Below, one piece after another: positions 32,962 through 44,370 of a stretch of 64,000 nt of DNA. The notes beneath the pieces are model-generated. The model made no database searches. It was not told the DNA's origin and saw nothing but the letters and a program-made list of their open reading frames with translations. The position numbers and the translations under genes were made by a program. Numbering within the stretch: the stretch's first letter is position 1; the number at the start of each line of letters is the position of its first letter. Source of the DNA: Undaria pinnatifida. Lineage: Eukaryota; Sar; Phaeophyceae; Laminariales; Alariaceae. The stretch is taken from positions 13,280,111 through 13,344,110 of the forward strand of contig JABAKD010000026.1 of assembly GCA_012845835.1 (NCBI GenBank). The letters run 5' to 3'.

Positions 32962-33693
32962 ATGGGGGCTACTCGGGGCAGGCTGAGGTCTTCCACGAAC
33001 CCCAACCTGGATGCCCACGAGACAGGGAGAGCTCGCTCGAGATCCCGCGACTCGAGACAGGGGGATCCACCGGTGGCGGGTTCCGGTGACGAGACAGAAG
33101 ACGGAGCACCATACCTCCACCCGTTCCCACCAACCAAGCGGGTCGATTCGCTGGTTCGCGCTGAGAAGAAGACGGACCAACCCCCACCGGACTCGGGGGC
33201 GTCTCGACGCCAGCTCTCGCCAGCCCCGGGGGAGCGCCACCAGCTGCCCCCCCCGCGCTCGACAGGGCACCACCGCCGCCACCTGGGCTCTCCGCTCTCG
33301 ACAGAGCGCCACCCCCAGAGCTCCCGGGACCGGGGCGCCCATGCCGCCCCCTTGGACTTGGCATACGCGGCGGCGCGGGCCCAGCGGGCGCTCGACGACG
33401 CCAACCAGACGATAGCACGCCAACGAGAAGCCACCCGAGAAGGAACAGGGGTTGTGGGCTCGATGAAAAGCAAAAGCAAAATCGCTACGAAAAAAAAATC
33501 GGAGAGACTGGAAGAACGCTGCCACAATAGCATATCAAGCTCGTCGACGCCACATGTGAAATTAAAGGTTGGGGGACACAGAGTGCCCCCTGCAGGTCTG
33601 CCAATTGAGCAGGTCCTCGGAGAGTACTCACTTTCGTTCCTTCGTAGAGATGTAGCTTTATTCGTTTCCACCAGAGCCCGGGATAGCTTCTGA
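32962..33693 (+). CDS. ORF of the putative LTR element, function unknown
   Basis: Open from an ATG at 32962 (an upstream GTG is also in frame) to TGA 33691-33693, about 243 residues. The N-terminal two thirds are Arg/Ser/Pro/Asp-rich and low in hydrophobic residues. A helical Ala-rich stretch (DLAYAAARAQRALDDANQ) and a Lys-rich patch (KSKSKIATKKKSERLEE) follow. The last ~45 residues are encoded by the LTR (RVPPAGLPIEQVLGEYSLSF) and are shared with the left LTR. It could be a Gag-like nucleic-acid-binding protein, but no knuckle or known domain is visible. GC-rich composition also keeps the minus strand open, so coding status is uncertain. Confidence 0.35.
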   Translation: MGATRGRLRSSTNPNLDAHETGRARSRSRDSRQGDPPVAGSGDETEDGAPYLHPFPPTKRVDSLVRAEKKTDQPPPDSGASRRQLSPAPGERHQLPPPRSTGHHRRHLGSPLSTERHPQSSRDRGAHAAPLDLAYAAARAQRALDDANQTIARQREATREGTGVVGSMKSKSKIATKKKSERLEERCHNSISSSSTPHVKLKVGGHRVPPAGLPIEQVLGEYSLSFLRRDVALFVSTRARDSF

Positions 33694-33824
33694 GATCGGA
33701 GGCGCGTGCCTCCGATCTGATTCCTAACTTCCCCGAATATAAACCGCCAACCTTATCATACGAAACCCATCCAAATGATCTTAAATTCGGATACCTACAG
33801 GCCGTTCGAGGCCGTATCTTAACA
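33555..33824 (+). repeat. Right 270-bp terminal direct repeat
   Basis: Partner of 30415-30684, with TG...CA ends. Contains the same hairpin at 33693-33718. Confidence 0.7.
33693..33718. other. Perfect 11-bp hairpin in right LTR
   Basis: Same stem and GCGT loop as in the left LTR. It starts at the last base of the ORF stop codon. Confidence 0.75.
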
Positions 33825-34044
33825 CTAGTGCCACACCCTCTATCGTAGCATGTGTCTTCATACTAAAAACAGTACAGTACATACATCTAAAGAGAGGCCT
33901 TGACGGGGGGAAAACAACTACCACATATGTAGCCTAGACCGTCAACCGATATCGTTTGCCCGCAAGCGAGGGGTCTCAGAACCACGTACGCTGTGCTGGC
34001 GGAGTGCAGTACTTTCTGGACGAAATAAAACGGTTCTGAATTGA

Positions 34045-34230
34045 CGGGGTTCGTTCAACCCAAAATCGCCGGAAGGTCATTCTTGTTTTGCAACACGATT
34101 TTTCTGTATACCTAGGCCATGGGACTGTTCATCGGGTGTGCATTACATATCACTTTTATTTTTCTCCAAACAAATCAGTTTTGAGGTGGGCTGTAGAGCT
34201 CCTGTGGATGTGAGGATTCGTCCCACGCTA
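34045..34230 (+). repeat. Dispersed repeat (CCTAGGCCATG family)
   Basis: gacggggttcgttcaaccca, tgtatacctaggccatggga and, further on, aaatcagttttgaggtgggc with gagctcctgtggatgtgagg match the family order seen at 12620, 14890, 44960 and 48095. Confidence 0.55.
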
Positions 34231-34254
34231 TGGTGGGTGTATGTAGCAGAAGTA

Positions 34255-34990
34255 TCTTAGCTCCCTAACGTGAGGAAGCTCGATATCTCACCCAAAACAT
34301 GACCTCGAAGAAATTCGTTCGCGCAGCCCGCAACAGCCATTTCTGTGCGCTAGTCCTCAAACGACACCAGGTCCTACCAGCTGCTATAAATTCGTAAAAA
34401 CGATCGTACTAAAGTTCTCCACAGTTGAGGACCTCAAGCGGTCATACGCGCTCGGCTCAAAAACGTGCACCCCATATACCGTGTAATGACTCTCAGGAGA
34501 TTCAGATAGAACGGGTGCACCTCGACCCCCTATTCGTACCTGGTAAACCTACGTAGATAACGCACGCACATGCCTTGCATGTCACCCCCTGCTAGTGATA
34601 TTCAGGGCTCGAAAGCTGATCTGGCGTGACGAACTTTTCGCTGGTACACGGGTGGACTGTATGAACCCCCATAGCCATAGTAGAAGGTTGGCAAAATATT
34701 GACCTTCGGAGCACATTTGGGAACGTCAAATACCACAACACGTGCAGAATTGCCCACGTTCAATGAGCTTCAGGGTGGTTTTGGTGCTCGAAAAGGAGCT
34801 TCCAAATTCTGCCGTTTGAAGTTTGCCGACGAGTCAATCACACGTTAGGGGCGCAGAGGAAGTTCCTGAGTTCCTAGCATGAAAAAAAGCTCAATATCTC
34901 ACCCCGAAACATGACTTCGAAACATATATATTTGCTCGCGCTATCCGACCAAAGCTTTTGTGCGATAGTCCTAAAACAAGTACCCTCTTA
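34255..34990 (+). repeat. Two copies of the CATGACTTCGAA dispersed repeat
   Basis: Blocks 34255-34375 and 34865-34990 share a gctc-atatctcacccc core, the aaacatgacctcgaa core, a gctcgcgc/gttcgcgc segment and a gtgcgatagtcctaaaac segment. A third copy is inverted at 14575-14670. No coding capacity. Confidence 0.55.
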
Positions 34991-37846
34991 ACACATAATA
35001 TATGTATCCATTGCAAACTTTGTCGATTTGCAACTAGGTGCTCGGAAATCCATTTCTTCCAGATAGCAGCAGCTAAGTTGATGACGGACATGATTCGACA
35101 TGGTTATGCCAAGGAACGCTTGCGGAGCAAACTCCAATATTTCCGCAAACATTTTTTAATACTTCACCGAAAAGCCGACTAATAAGAGAGTGCACGACCC
35201 GGTTGTACGTGGCAAGTTCTGATGGTTGGTCACTGAGGGTGTTTAGAGATGTATCGAAGGGGAAGGTGAAGCACCCTGGCATGATATACTGCTGAGTGGT
35301 GAGTGGGTACGTCTTTGTACGTTACGTGATTTTCAAGAATGATCGGTTGGATTACAGAAGTTATACAGAATTTATGGGAATGGCTACTTCGCCTGTCCCT
35401 CAAACTTTTATTGCTAAAAAGTGTCACATAGAGAAATGAACAACCGCCGTTTTATGGGAATAGATAGATACAAGAGTGGGGGGGCGGGGGTTGTATTTGC
35501 GTGGATAGGTGGAAACGTAGAAACGTAGGCATAGCTAGCTGCTGTAGACATATAGTATTAGAGTGTAATGCACCGTCGTACCTGAGTAAACAATGTGCGT
35601 GGGCATGTTGAGATATGAGTTACGTGTGTCTGATGTAATGCCATGGACTCGTAAATTCGATTTAACTGGTCAAGGTGGATGTTTGTGGGTTGGGAAGCGG
35701 GTGTATATGACTGTGGAGGTGTATATGGACTGTGTATGTCGATTTCTGGGTGTTTATGGGTTGAAAAGAGAGTGTATATAAGCATGGAAGTGTTTAAGCT
35801 ACATACGTAGGTTACAAGGCCGTTATTAAACACGTGGCCAAAGACGTTACGATACATCTGAGAACTACAACAATGTTAATTATAAGTAGTGTCCGCTTTT
35901 ATATTGTTATGTATGGGTTGTTTTGTCCTCTCGACGAAGTCGATTGAGGAATGAAAATTATGACTAAGACTACCACTCGCAGTTATACTAACCCAAAACA
36001 TACATTCATGATATACACATCAAACACGCTACCTAGGACTGAAGTGTTTCAAAAATTAAACAACGCCAACGATCATGCTAAAACATGGTAGGTTAACAGA
36101 AATAACGAACGTTGCTGAGTCAATATCACGCCGAAATGCAATACTTACACGGTGGAACTAGGGTATCACATGATGTATATCCACCTCGTATCCCTACTGA
36201 TTAAGTAGAAAAAGCTAGTCGTCGACTTTATCCCCAATCATTCAATACATATATGTCGCGTTAAACCTCCCACAGCTCATCACATTTCACCCGCCAATAT
36301 GTCGGGATCCAGCCATCGCACTGAAGAAACACCTACTACTTGGTCCGCGTCAATGTATTTAATAAGCAGATTATTTCTATATATATATATGTAACCTTCT
36401 TGTACACTTCCGTTTTAAGCCTTCAACCCTAGCCTCGCTCGGTATATGTATTCAACCCACACCGTTTAGCAAAATAATGTATACACAAATAGTCAAACTA
36501 TGAACAGCAACGGTACTATAAGTGTATTATGATACCGCTACAACCCATAGTTGTCACGGCTGGTTATTGCATATTTGTCTTCAGGGATAATTATAAATTT
36601 AACCATACTTGACAAATCCACGAGGGAAAACGTTGAAATTCCCAAAACGTCCCTCGCAAATTTGTTTTAAGCCCCCCAAAACAGTTTTCTCGGCGTATAC
36701 GTTTTGCAGATATACGCAACAAGCGCCCCAACCACCGTAAAACAAGACGTATTCGAAAACAACACTCTGAAACAACACGATAACTGAGGACAGTGGAGCA
36801 CCAGAGAGTGTGTGGTGTTGGTGGTACGACACGACAGTTGATCTGCTTAGTGGTGATTGACTATTGAGGATCTGATGTGGTGTGTGAACGTTATTTAGAT
36901 CTGAAGACAACTGTAGTAGGAGTTTCTACTTATCCTCTTCTGGATCCTGATATGGGGATTCGGAGATGAAGTTGAGATTGGTTGTTTTTTTGTGTTCGGA
37001 GCTAATACAACAACTTCGCTCTCCCTTCCTAGCACCTGAATGGTGCCGACCAGCCCCCCTCAGGCCAAGAGGGGATACTATCTAGTCAGTCGGCCTTGCC
37101 TAGCTTAGGCGTGTCTACATAACGAAGTCTAGAAAATCAACCAAAACATACACATGTAGCAACAACCACCCGGACACAAAATTCTCACAATCATAAGGAC
37201 ATTCGCACATTAAAACCACATATACGTTCACATACGAAACCCAGTCAAGAGATGGAACCCATATACCCTGGGTTCCAAATTGAGGTCCCTACGCGTCAGA
37301 AACATCACATAGTCTATATATAGACTTTTGCACAAACCTAAAATGCGTCAAAACTGCTCCTTGTTAAATAACAGGTTAATCAAGAGCGCACGAACAAACA
37401 GAACGAGAGACCGGGTAATCAGCAGCGCTAATCATTATAGCATTCGCCCACCACATCACCTCCTTTGCAATTGGTTTTGGGCCTTAGCGAACTGGGTCCA
37501 ACGCATGCCCGTAGTGTCTCAGATGGAGTGAAGAGCGGTAGTAAAAACCAAGTGCGCTGCTCGATAACCTGGTCCTGACCGTCGGTATAATGAACAATCT
37601 TCGGGCCGCGTCTCCTCTGTATCAGGTGTGTGAAGAATTTCATTTTGTCGTTTTCAAGCAAGCGGCTGCGTTGACATATACCACCTGGTTTGTTGCAAAG
37701 AAAAGGAACACCACTCAGCGATCATCTACTACACGCTAGGGCATGTTTTCATGAGCACCACCAACAAGAGCACCAGACGTGGACCGACATCCACAGGACC
37801 ACAACATCTTCGACGACACAGGGGTGGGGGGGAAACAGGGCGAATA
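34991..37846. other. AT-richer intergenic DNA, no supported gene
   Basis: Short ORFs only. There is a (TA)n stretch near 36378-36392 and C/G-poor composition relative to flanks. No repeat family from elsewhere in the window was recognised here. Confidence 0.45.
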
Positions 37847-38552
37847 ATCGTACACTGGAAAATAATAATGTGAAAAGGAAGTACAGGCAGCCCTGTTAAA
37901 ACTGCGGTAGACCACATTACCAACCTATTACGCAGGGCATTTCGTGCCTACCTGCCGTCTGCATGATCGCCTGACAACCTCTACCAAACGCAGTAGCGTA
38001 TATATGCCTAACGAAGTAACATCATTGAGCGCGAGCACGTCAAGCGCTCCTTTCAAAACAATGACGATATGCACCTCTCCCCCTCGAGTTTAATAACAGT
38101 GACACAGCGCAAACACATCACCTTGCTTGCTGTATTTGTAATATGTATCTCTGTCTTAGAATTGGCGATCTCAGAGCCCCACATCGACACGGTAAAAATC
38201 ATGGGCGTAAAATCGTACATGAGCTAATAGTAATGTGAAAAGGAAGTACAGGCATATATGTTAAAATTGCGGTAGACCACACTACCAACCTATTACGATA
38301 GTATTTCGTTACCGTCTGCACGATCGCCTCCCAACTTATACCAAACGAAGTATGACTAACGAAGTAACGCCAGTGAGCGCGGGTACACCAAGCGTTCCTT
38401 TCTAAACACTGACGATTTGCACTTCTCCCCCTCGTGCTCAATGGTGGTGACATTGCATGACCACATCCCCTCGCCTGTTGTATTTGGCAATATGTATCTC
38501 TTTGTTATAATTAGCGATGTCAGAGCCCCACACCGGCACGATAAAATCATGG
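37847..38552. repeat. Diverged ~360-bp tandem duplication
   Basis: The block 37847-38202 (taatgtgaaaaggaagtaca, ggtagaccacattaccaacc, ctaacgaagtaac, cagagccccacatcgacacg) is repeated at 38211-38552 in the same order with roughly 80% similarity by eye. No conserved reading frame runs through both copies. Confidence 0.8.
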
Positions 38553-38689
38553 TAATTACATGGTTGTACCTATCGATCGAAACATTATATCTTGCGATAC
38601 ATGTACAATGACAAATTATGAAGCTATAACACCAAATCTGCTAAAATAATAAACAATACCAGGCAGGTGATATAAAGGGATGTATTCTT

Positions 38690-38880
38690 GCTACTTACAA
38701 CCGTCAGATTTGTCCCCTTCAAGGACTTATAGTTTCCGCGCACAAATTGAAGTGTCCCGCCCGCTCCCCGCCCCCCCCCGATCCCTCTTGTTCAAACGCC
38801 CCACCTAAAATCAAAATCTGCCAGAGTAGTAAACACTACGAGCCAGCTGATATCACCTCATTATCTTCTAGCAGTCCATG
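38690..38880 (+). repeat. Dispersed repeat fragment joined to copia C
   Basis: Matches single-subunit parts of the 16050-16820 repeat (gtcagatttgtccccttcaa, tatagtttccgcgcaca, aaaatctgccagagtagtaa, gatatcacctcattatctt). It meets copia C coding similarity at about 38880, so the repeat marks the truncated 3' end of that element. Confidence 0.6.
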
Positions 38881-39342
38881 CCGTGATGGGGCGTGGAAAC
38901 GTTGTTCTCCCTCCTTGCTCAGAAACCTCTCCTCCGGCTGGTCGAGCGACAGCTCTTTTCCCACACCAGGCGTGTACGTTGAATTGATGCTTGCCATGCC
39001 GTACCGCTCCAGCAGGGACTTAGTATATTTCTCCTGGGTGATGGTCACCGTCCCCTTCTCGTGGCCACGGGTAACACCCATCTCAAGCACGAGTGACACG
39101 GTGCCCATGTCCGTCATTGAGAAATGACTCATGAGCTTCTGCTTGATCGGCCTTAGCACCAGGAGGTATTTTCCGAGCAAGAGAACGTCGTCGACATACA
39201 GGGTCAGGATGTATATATATATATATATATGGCGCCGCACTCCGAGTAGGTGTAGACGCACGGGTCTGACTCGAGATTTTTGAAGCCAACCTCCACCAGA
39301 TGTTTGTCGATCGTGTTCCACCAGTTGATCGGGCTCTGGCAA
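38881..39342 (-). pseudogene. copia C RT, active-site segment
   Basis: LTLYVDDVLLLG (near 39175-39210) carries the catalytic YVDD. MTDMGTVSLVLEMGV and ITQEKYTKSLLERYGM follow, matching copia A. The frame is disturbed upstream by a (TA)n microsatellite and ends within the joined repeat. Confidence 0.8.
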
Positions 39343-39805
39343 AAACCGTGTAGGCTTTCCAAAAGTCTCATTTCCAATGGGACTCCGTTTTCGTCAAATT
39401 GCTCGTATCCGGATGGCATCTTGACGTAAACTTCCTCTGTGACATTGGCGTTCAGAAACGCGGTGTTGTAGTCTAGCTGCCAACACTCCAGAGTGTATTC
39501 CGCCGCCATTGCCAGCACCACACGGATGCTCTGGAGCCTGGAGACGGGAGCAAACGTGCAGCCTGCTCTGGAGCCTGCAGACGTGAGCAAACGAGCTGCC
39601 GCAACCAACCCGCTAATTGCCCCCATCCTCTAGTACAACAGCGCGCCCCTTGTGTGAGTTGTCCGCCTTGACGTTGTAAACGCATACTCTTGTGTCCCGC
39701 GGGGACAAAGGTCGCCGGCAGGAGGGTGTAGACATTGTTCTTTTTCAGGCGTGCCCCTTCCTTGTCCAAGGCCGCTTTCCACTTCGTTGCGGTCGGTAGA
39801 GTCAT
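39204..39805 (-). pseudogene. copia C RT, N-terminal segments
   Basis: Two frames carry the RT entry (LPTATKWKAALDKEGARLKK, 39805 downward) and the palm segment (ECWQLDYNTAFLNANVTEEV, 39626 downward). The second ends at DPCVYTYSECGA directly followed by IYIYIY from the TA microsatellite. Confidence 0.8.
39211..39230. repeat. (TA)n microsatellite inside copia C RT
   Basis: Ten TA units interrupt the RT between DPCVYTY and LYVDD. In copia A the equivalent gap encodes a short ordinary peptide. Confidence 0.85.
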
Positions 39806-40282
39806 GGCCTCTTTAAAGTTGTTTGGAGTTATCTCCGCATTCTCTCTGGCCGAACAGCTTCGAATTGTCGTCGCGACGTAGGCGTATTCAACGGCAGAGT
39901 CTGTTCCTTACGTCTCATGCGCGATATCCGGCAGCGTTTCCTTGTTATAGAGCCTCAGCCCTCGGAGCTCGAACAACGCGGGTCCGGTGGCGATCGCCGC
40001 TAGGTGAGCAGAATCTGCACGGTTGTGAGCATTACGCCTCACAACGATTTTTCTGCAGTGCCGGCACGCGCAACCGCAGGAGTCGCTTCTAGACGCGAAT
40101 GTCCCCGCTGTTGAAGCGGCTGTGATCCACCCAATGTTGTTTCCAGGGACGTTCCCGTGGGTGACACCTCCTGATCCTGTGGTTCGATAACAACCTCCTG
40201 CCAAATTCCGTCCTTAGGCTCTCCCCCAGGCATCGCTCCTTCTTGCGATGGTCCTGCAGCTCCTTCGGCCAGTGTGTCGCTC

Positions 40283-41286
40283 CTAGTGATCTCGCTGATG
40301 CGCAGCAAAGAGTTCAGCCACCGGTGGATTGTCTGAAAGCCGCCTCACAGCGATATGGTCAGCAAACGCACCGGGAATCGGTGCCAACACGGAAGTGTAC
40401 TCGCGTAGATCGCGCAGAAAGTCGTCGTTCGTGATGTAGTTGTGGTGGTCCATCACGTTTCTTGGCGGGTTACCCTGCCGCGAAGTTTCTTCCAAAGGTG
40501 GCGGGAATAGGCGCGATGGTGTCTCGATGAAGATGACGTTCCGACTATCCATAACTCGCCGGGTGACCGGCTTGTACACTCGATAGCTCTTGCTGTTGTT
40601 GCTGTACCCAATCAGTCGTCCTTCCACCGCCTTGAGTTCAAGCTTTTTCGAGTACGTCTCATTATGTACGAAGGCCCGGGCACCGATGACTCAAAGAAGC
40701 CTTAGATCCGGCTCCGTCCCGTGTAGCATATTGTACGGAGACTGCATGCCGATCGCGGAGTGCAGCGCCCTGTTACCCAGAAACGCTACCGTGAACATCA
40801 ATTCTCCCCACAGAAACTTTGGCAGTCGGCAAGCATACACTGCACCATAGCTGCAAGAGTTCTTCCAACGCGTTCGGACATGCTGATTGGCTGCGGCGTG
40901 TTGGTGCTGGCGCACTCGAGTGACACCCCCGACTGAAATCAGTAGTCCTGGGACTCCTTGCAGATTAATTCACCCCCTTTGCCCACCCTCAGCCGCTCGA
41001 CGCTGAAACCACTTGGAATCACCACAGATTGTACGAGTACCTGAAATGAGTTGAGAGCGTCGTGCTTATACTCCAGTAAAAAAGCCTCCGTCCACTTGGT
41101 GTCCTCGTCGAAAATGTTTGTTATGTAGCCCCCGAGGGCCCCGGGGGCTAAAGGCCCCATCAGGTCTACGAGAACGAGTTGGAAAGAGAGTTTAACCTTG
41201 TGGTTGGCGGTTTTGGGATGAGCCAGCTGGTGACCCTTGCCCACGGCCCACACATCGCAATCCGGCACAGGCCCGTCGAAACTCAC
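40283..41286 (-). pseudogene. copia C integrase fragments
   Basis: Pieces include the zinc/core start (LVDLMGPLAPGALGGYITN and DEDTKWTEAF, 41286-40939), a middle piece (PKFLWGELMFTVAFLGNRAL, 40915-40691) and the C-terminal region (EGRLIGYSNNSKSYRVYKP, VMDSRNVIF, 40627-40283). The frame changes between them. The usual SDNGGEF is replaced by RVGKGGELI. Confidence 0.75.
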
Positions 41287-41352
41287 CCAGTTGTTATCAA
41301 GGTTTTCAAGAAGACTTAAGCTCTTGCGGTTGAGGTGTCCTCGTCACCGATA

Positions 41353-41952
41353 TCACAGGTTGGCGTCTGCCGTAGCCTGCATTTCCAGCTCCGGTCGGCT
41401 GTCACCGCCGGCGACGTCCAGCGAGAAAGAGTAAAGATCATGCTCCAGCTCTTGGCGCGGAAATGTGTGGTTGTGTGTTTCCAGCCTTGGATTGGTCATG
41501 TCAAAGATAGAAAACACACCGCTGCGCGCAGCTTGCTTGACAAAGAATAGGCTACGTCCTAGGCCAGGCACAATCAGACACGAAAGTTGAATCAACCGTC
41601 GCACTCCTTTGTCATCGACGACGTGGCCCCGGAGCACTCCTTGCACCGTTTCGTTCAATCTCTCCCCATTGGCGGTTGAGATTTTCCGTGGCACCTCCAA
41701 GATCTCGTACTCTTCCAGTCTGTCCCGAAATCCGGGGATGATAGCGTCCTCGAAATAGTGTCCCGACGCGCCACTCTCCACCCGCACATTTACGGAGTCG
41801 TTGCTGCAGCCTGTCCGCGGCCTCGCGGTAGGATCGATCGTGAGAGCCGACCCGTTCCGTACTGGTGATACCCCCATAGACGTCGGGCTGTCGATAGGTG
41901 TTCTTGATTTTTGACCATTCGGGTATAAAGGGAGTTGCCAAACGAGAACCAC
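41353..41952 (-). pseudogene. copia C protease and pre-integrase segment
   Basis: VESGASGHYFEDAI is the protease active-site region, with Glu replacing the catalytic Asp of D-S/T-G-A-S. A conserved domain through GRSLFFVKQAARSGVFSIFD and LYSFSLDV follows, parallel to copia A. The Asp to Glu change argues for an inactive enzyme. Confidence 0.75.
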
Positions 41953-42429
41953 TGATAGTGGAGAGTAGCCACCATCACCAGAGCACGGGTCGTAGCCGTC
42001 AAACCCCCGACGATGTGCTCTCGGAATCCCAGTTGCTGGATCGGTTCTTCCTCGACCATGAAGAGCGAGTCATCAGTCTCTTGTCCGTTGACGCCGCCGA
42101 GCGATCCGAACAGCCCGTTGGTGTCGACTGCTTCATCCGTGGGGTCGAATGGCCAAAATTCTTCCTCCTCCGTCGGTGCTTTCACTGCGGTGAACGAGGT
42201 CGGGCGGTCGATGTAGTTAGTGGAATAGTTGGAGTTACCGGCATTTGCACTGCCAACACCATGCCGGGTGGGGCAGTCCGCATCGCCATTTGTAGTGCTC
42301 CTATGGAAAGAGCGCCACTGATTTCTATCTCCCCCTCTCCTCGCGTATTCTGATCCTGCTTTTCCGTGGCGAGGCAAGTGCTGTTTTCGCTGATGTTACT
42401 GACCCCCTTGATTGGGTCCACGCCGCGCC

Positions 42430-43238
42430 GGTGCCCCGCTCCTCCTTCAGGATGGCGCAGTCTTGCGTGACGTGTCCGAATCCTTTGCACTAATTGCACT
42501 GTACATCACTGCTGGTGTGGCCCACCACCTGCTCGGCAATGCCGAGGCCTGCGATCGGTTTAGCGCTGACAGAGCGTGAACGGTTGTCGGCGTACGTAGT
42601 GTGTACCATGTGCCGAATGCCGTTCAGCCCATGGTCCCGCCTCTCATAGCTGGCGGTTCGTACCCTCTGGTACTCAAGCGGAAGGGCTTGGTGAATGATA
42701 TTGACGTACCTCTCGTCGTGTACTGTCTGTCCCATTTCGAGGAGGTCACGGCATTCGTCCAGAACCAAAAATAAGTCGTCCGGATCCTGGCCGGGCTCCA
42801 TCTTCGTGTTGACGACTTTCTCGTGACACGCCCTTCTGGCCTCGTTAGTGTGGCCGTTGTACTTCTCAGTCAGAGCCTTCCACGCCACCAGCTGTCCATG
42901 TCCCGCTCCATCTTCAGGCCGCTTCCCCTCGAACGTCTTGACGGCGTTGTTGGCTGAGCCAGATGTCGTGAGAAGTAGAACGCTCCAGAGACATTGGTGC
43001 GATTGTAACCCTTTGTGTTCAGCGACCGCATTAAGCGTCGCGGTGTCGGTGCTGCCCAGGGTAGATGATGATGGCTGGGCCTTGCCTTGAAACACTTCGA
43101 ATACGGCCTTGCCGTACAGAGGCAGGCAGAGGCGCAGCTTGCTCTTATATTACTCAACGTTTACTTGTTCATGCCGGTAAAGACAGAGCACTCCTAGAAG
43201 ACCGTCCGGGTGTTGTTGGACGCCACGCTCTCCATGAC
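42430..43238 (-). pseudogene. gag: copia C gag (UBN2-like) with interrupted zinc knuckle
   Basis: The main open segment 43095-42490 contains WKALTEKYNGHTNEARRA, MEPGQDPDDLFLVLDECRDL and VRTASYERRDHGL. At its end the CCHC knuckle is complete in spacing (C..CKGFGHVTQDC) but an in-frame TAG sits between its first two cysteines (about 42488-42490). An ATG at about 43238 (MESVASNN) is a possible original start, with stops between. Confidence 0.75.
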
Positions 43239-43240
43239 GC

Positions 43241-44060
43241 CCCCTCGACGCTAAATCGGGTCTGTTACTGCAGTGAATTATTACGTAGGTCAATATAATA
43301 GATAAAAGAGCCCGAGTCCCGGTCGCTCTACCGTAAAAAAAAGAAAGAAACAAAGCAACAAACAGACCTGAACAGACAAACAAACGAACGGGTAAGCCAA
43401 CAGACAAACTCGCCCGAGCCTGTTGGAATGTATAGTAGGTAAAAAACGAACCCGAGTCTCGGTCGGGGTGCTGGAAACAAAAAAAAAATCACCCATCCGA
43501 ATCTGTGTTTGGCCCCTGAATTGCGAAACCGAGCTGTGTCGTCGGATCGCTGAAAAAATCAAAACAAAATTGAGGAGCTTTGTGTAAAATCAAAATAGAG
43601 CTGAAAAGCTTTGTGTAAAAATCCCAGCTGCTGCTCCTGCTCCTGCTCCGGGTCCACGAAGGTGCCCGATGCGCGCGCCGCGCTGAAAAAACGATGGCCA
43701 AAACAAATCCTGTTGAGAATAATCGATGATGATACTCCTGCAGTAGACTACGAAGATTGGCGCTGTCAGTTGTTAAACTGACTGAGCAGACACGCTGTGT
43801 GTCGAGGATGTGAAGGATGGATTACTCTTGAAAACATCCGCTTGAGGGCAAAAAAAGGCTTAGGTCACTGATCTGTGATAAGTTCAGATGCGGTTCGACG
43901 AGTGAACGTGGGGTGTGTGCAAACACTCCATTTCCTCAATCTTGATGGTCTCTTACAGCGACGTCTATTGACGGCTTGTCGCTGCAACTCGTCGACTGCA
44001 ATAACTAACTGCTGAAAGGTCTCCTAATGATCCCGTCACTCATAATGCTGTGTATTGGTT
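43241..44060. other. No supported gene
   Basis: Contains two similar short motifs (cccgagtcccggtcg at 43311 and cccgagtctcggtcg at 43450) in a region with no meaningful ORFs. Confidence 0.4.
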
Positions 44061-44068
44061 GAATCGCA

Positions 44069-44370
44069 TTTTTTTTTCTCTCACACTTCAACTTTCCAGC
44101 TTCTGGACAAGCCATGGTCACAGGTGTCGTCCCTTCTCCCCCCCGGTTCTTGCCTTCAATTTTTATCGCGCATAGGGTTCAGCAATCCCACTGCTCGTCG
44201 ATTGTTTCATCGAGTGTTGCTAACTCACGCTCTCGCACTTTCCGCAAGTCAGTTTGTGCACAAGAAAAAGTCCCGACGAATTTATACGAGTATGCACTCG
44301 GCGGGGCTCGAACTCACGAAACTGACCTATACCAGGCTCGAGGACACCCTGATACGCCACCGGGGCGACC
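44069..44370 (-). mobile_element. tRNA-derived SINE, copy with short A-tail
   Basis: On the minus strand it begins GGTCGCCCCGGTGGCG (44370 downward) and has a B-box-like GAGTTCGAGCC. A body of about 200 bp follows, shared with the copies at 49319-49629 and 49772-50080. It ends in a short A-run (plus-strand T at 44069-44077). It has the size, head and tail of a Pol III-transcribed SINE. Confidence 0.75.

Larger units (their letters stand above)
30411..33828 (+). mobile_element. Putative non-autonomous LTR element with internal minisatellite
   Basis: Direct repeats of 270 bp at 30415-30684 and 33555-33824 start TGTG and end AACA. They are about 98% alike (about six differences by eye) and are flanked by CTAG at 30411-30414 and 33825-33828. 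The 2.9-kb interior has no protease, integrase or RT. It holds a 50-bp duplication, an 84-bp tandem array and one ORF that runs into the second LTR. A 4-bp duplication would fit a Gypsy-type integrase acting in trans. Caveats: no clear primer site or polypurine tract is visible, and CTAG also follows the first repeat, so the right edge is ambiguous by 4 bp. Confidence 0.6.
38881..43240 (-). mobile_element. Degraded Ty1/copia retrotransposon (copia C)
   Basis: On the minus strand, gag (43095-42490), protease and pre-integrase (41952-41353), integrase (41286-40280 in pieces) and RT (39805-38881 in pieces) follow the copia order. RNase H and the 3' LTR are missing; coding similarity stops at the dispersed repeat near 38880. 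No 5' LTR was recognised upstream of 43240. It is related to copia A and unlike copia B. Confidence 0.85.

Noticed and set aside
32937..33671. 244-codon minus-strand ORF overlapping the LTR-element ORF
   Set aside because: GC-rich DNA leaves both strands open. The plus-strand frame ends at the shared LTR hairpin and is the better candidate.
37690..37960. Apparent Gag zinc-knuckle fragment (KRKYRQPC, stop, NCGRPH)
   Set aside because: Stop codon inside and no final cysteine; the same DNA is part of a tandem duplication with no conserved frame.
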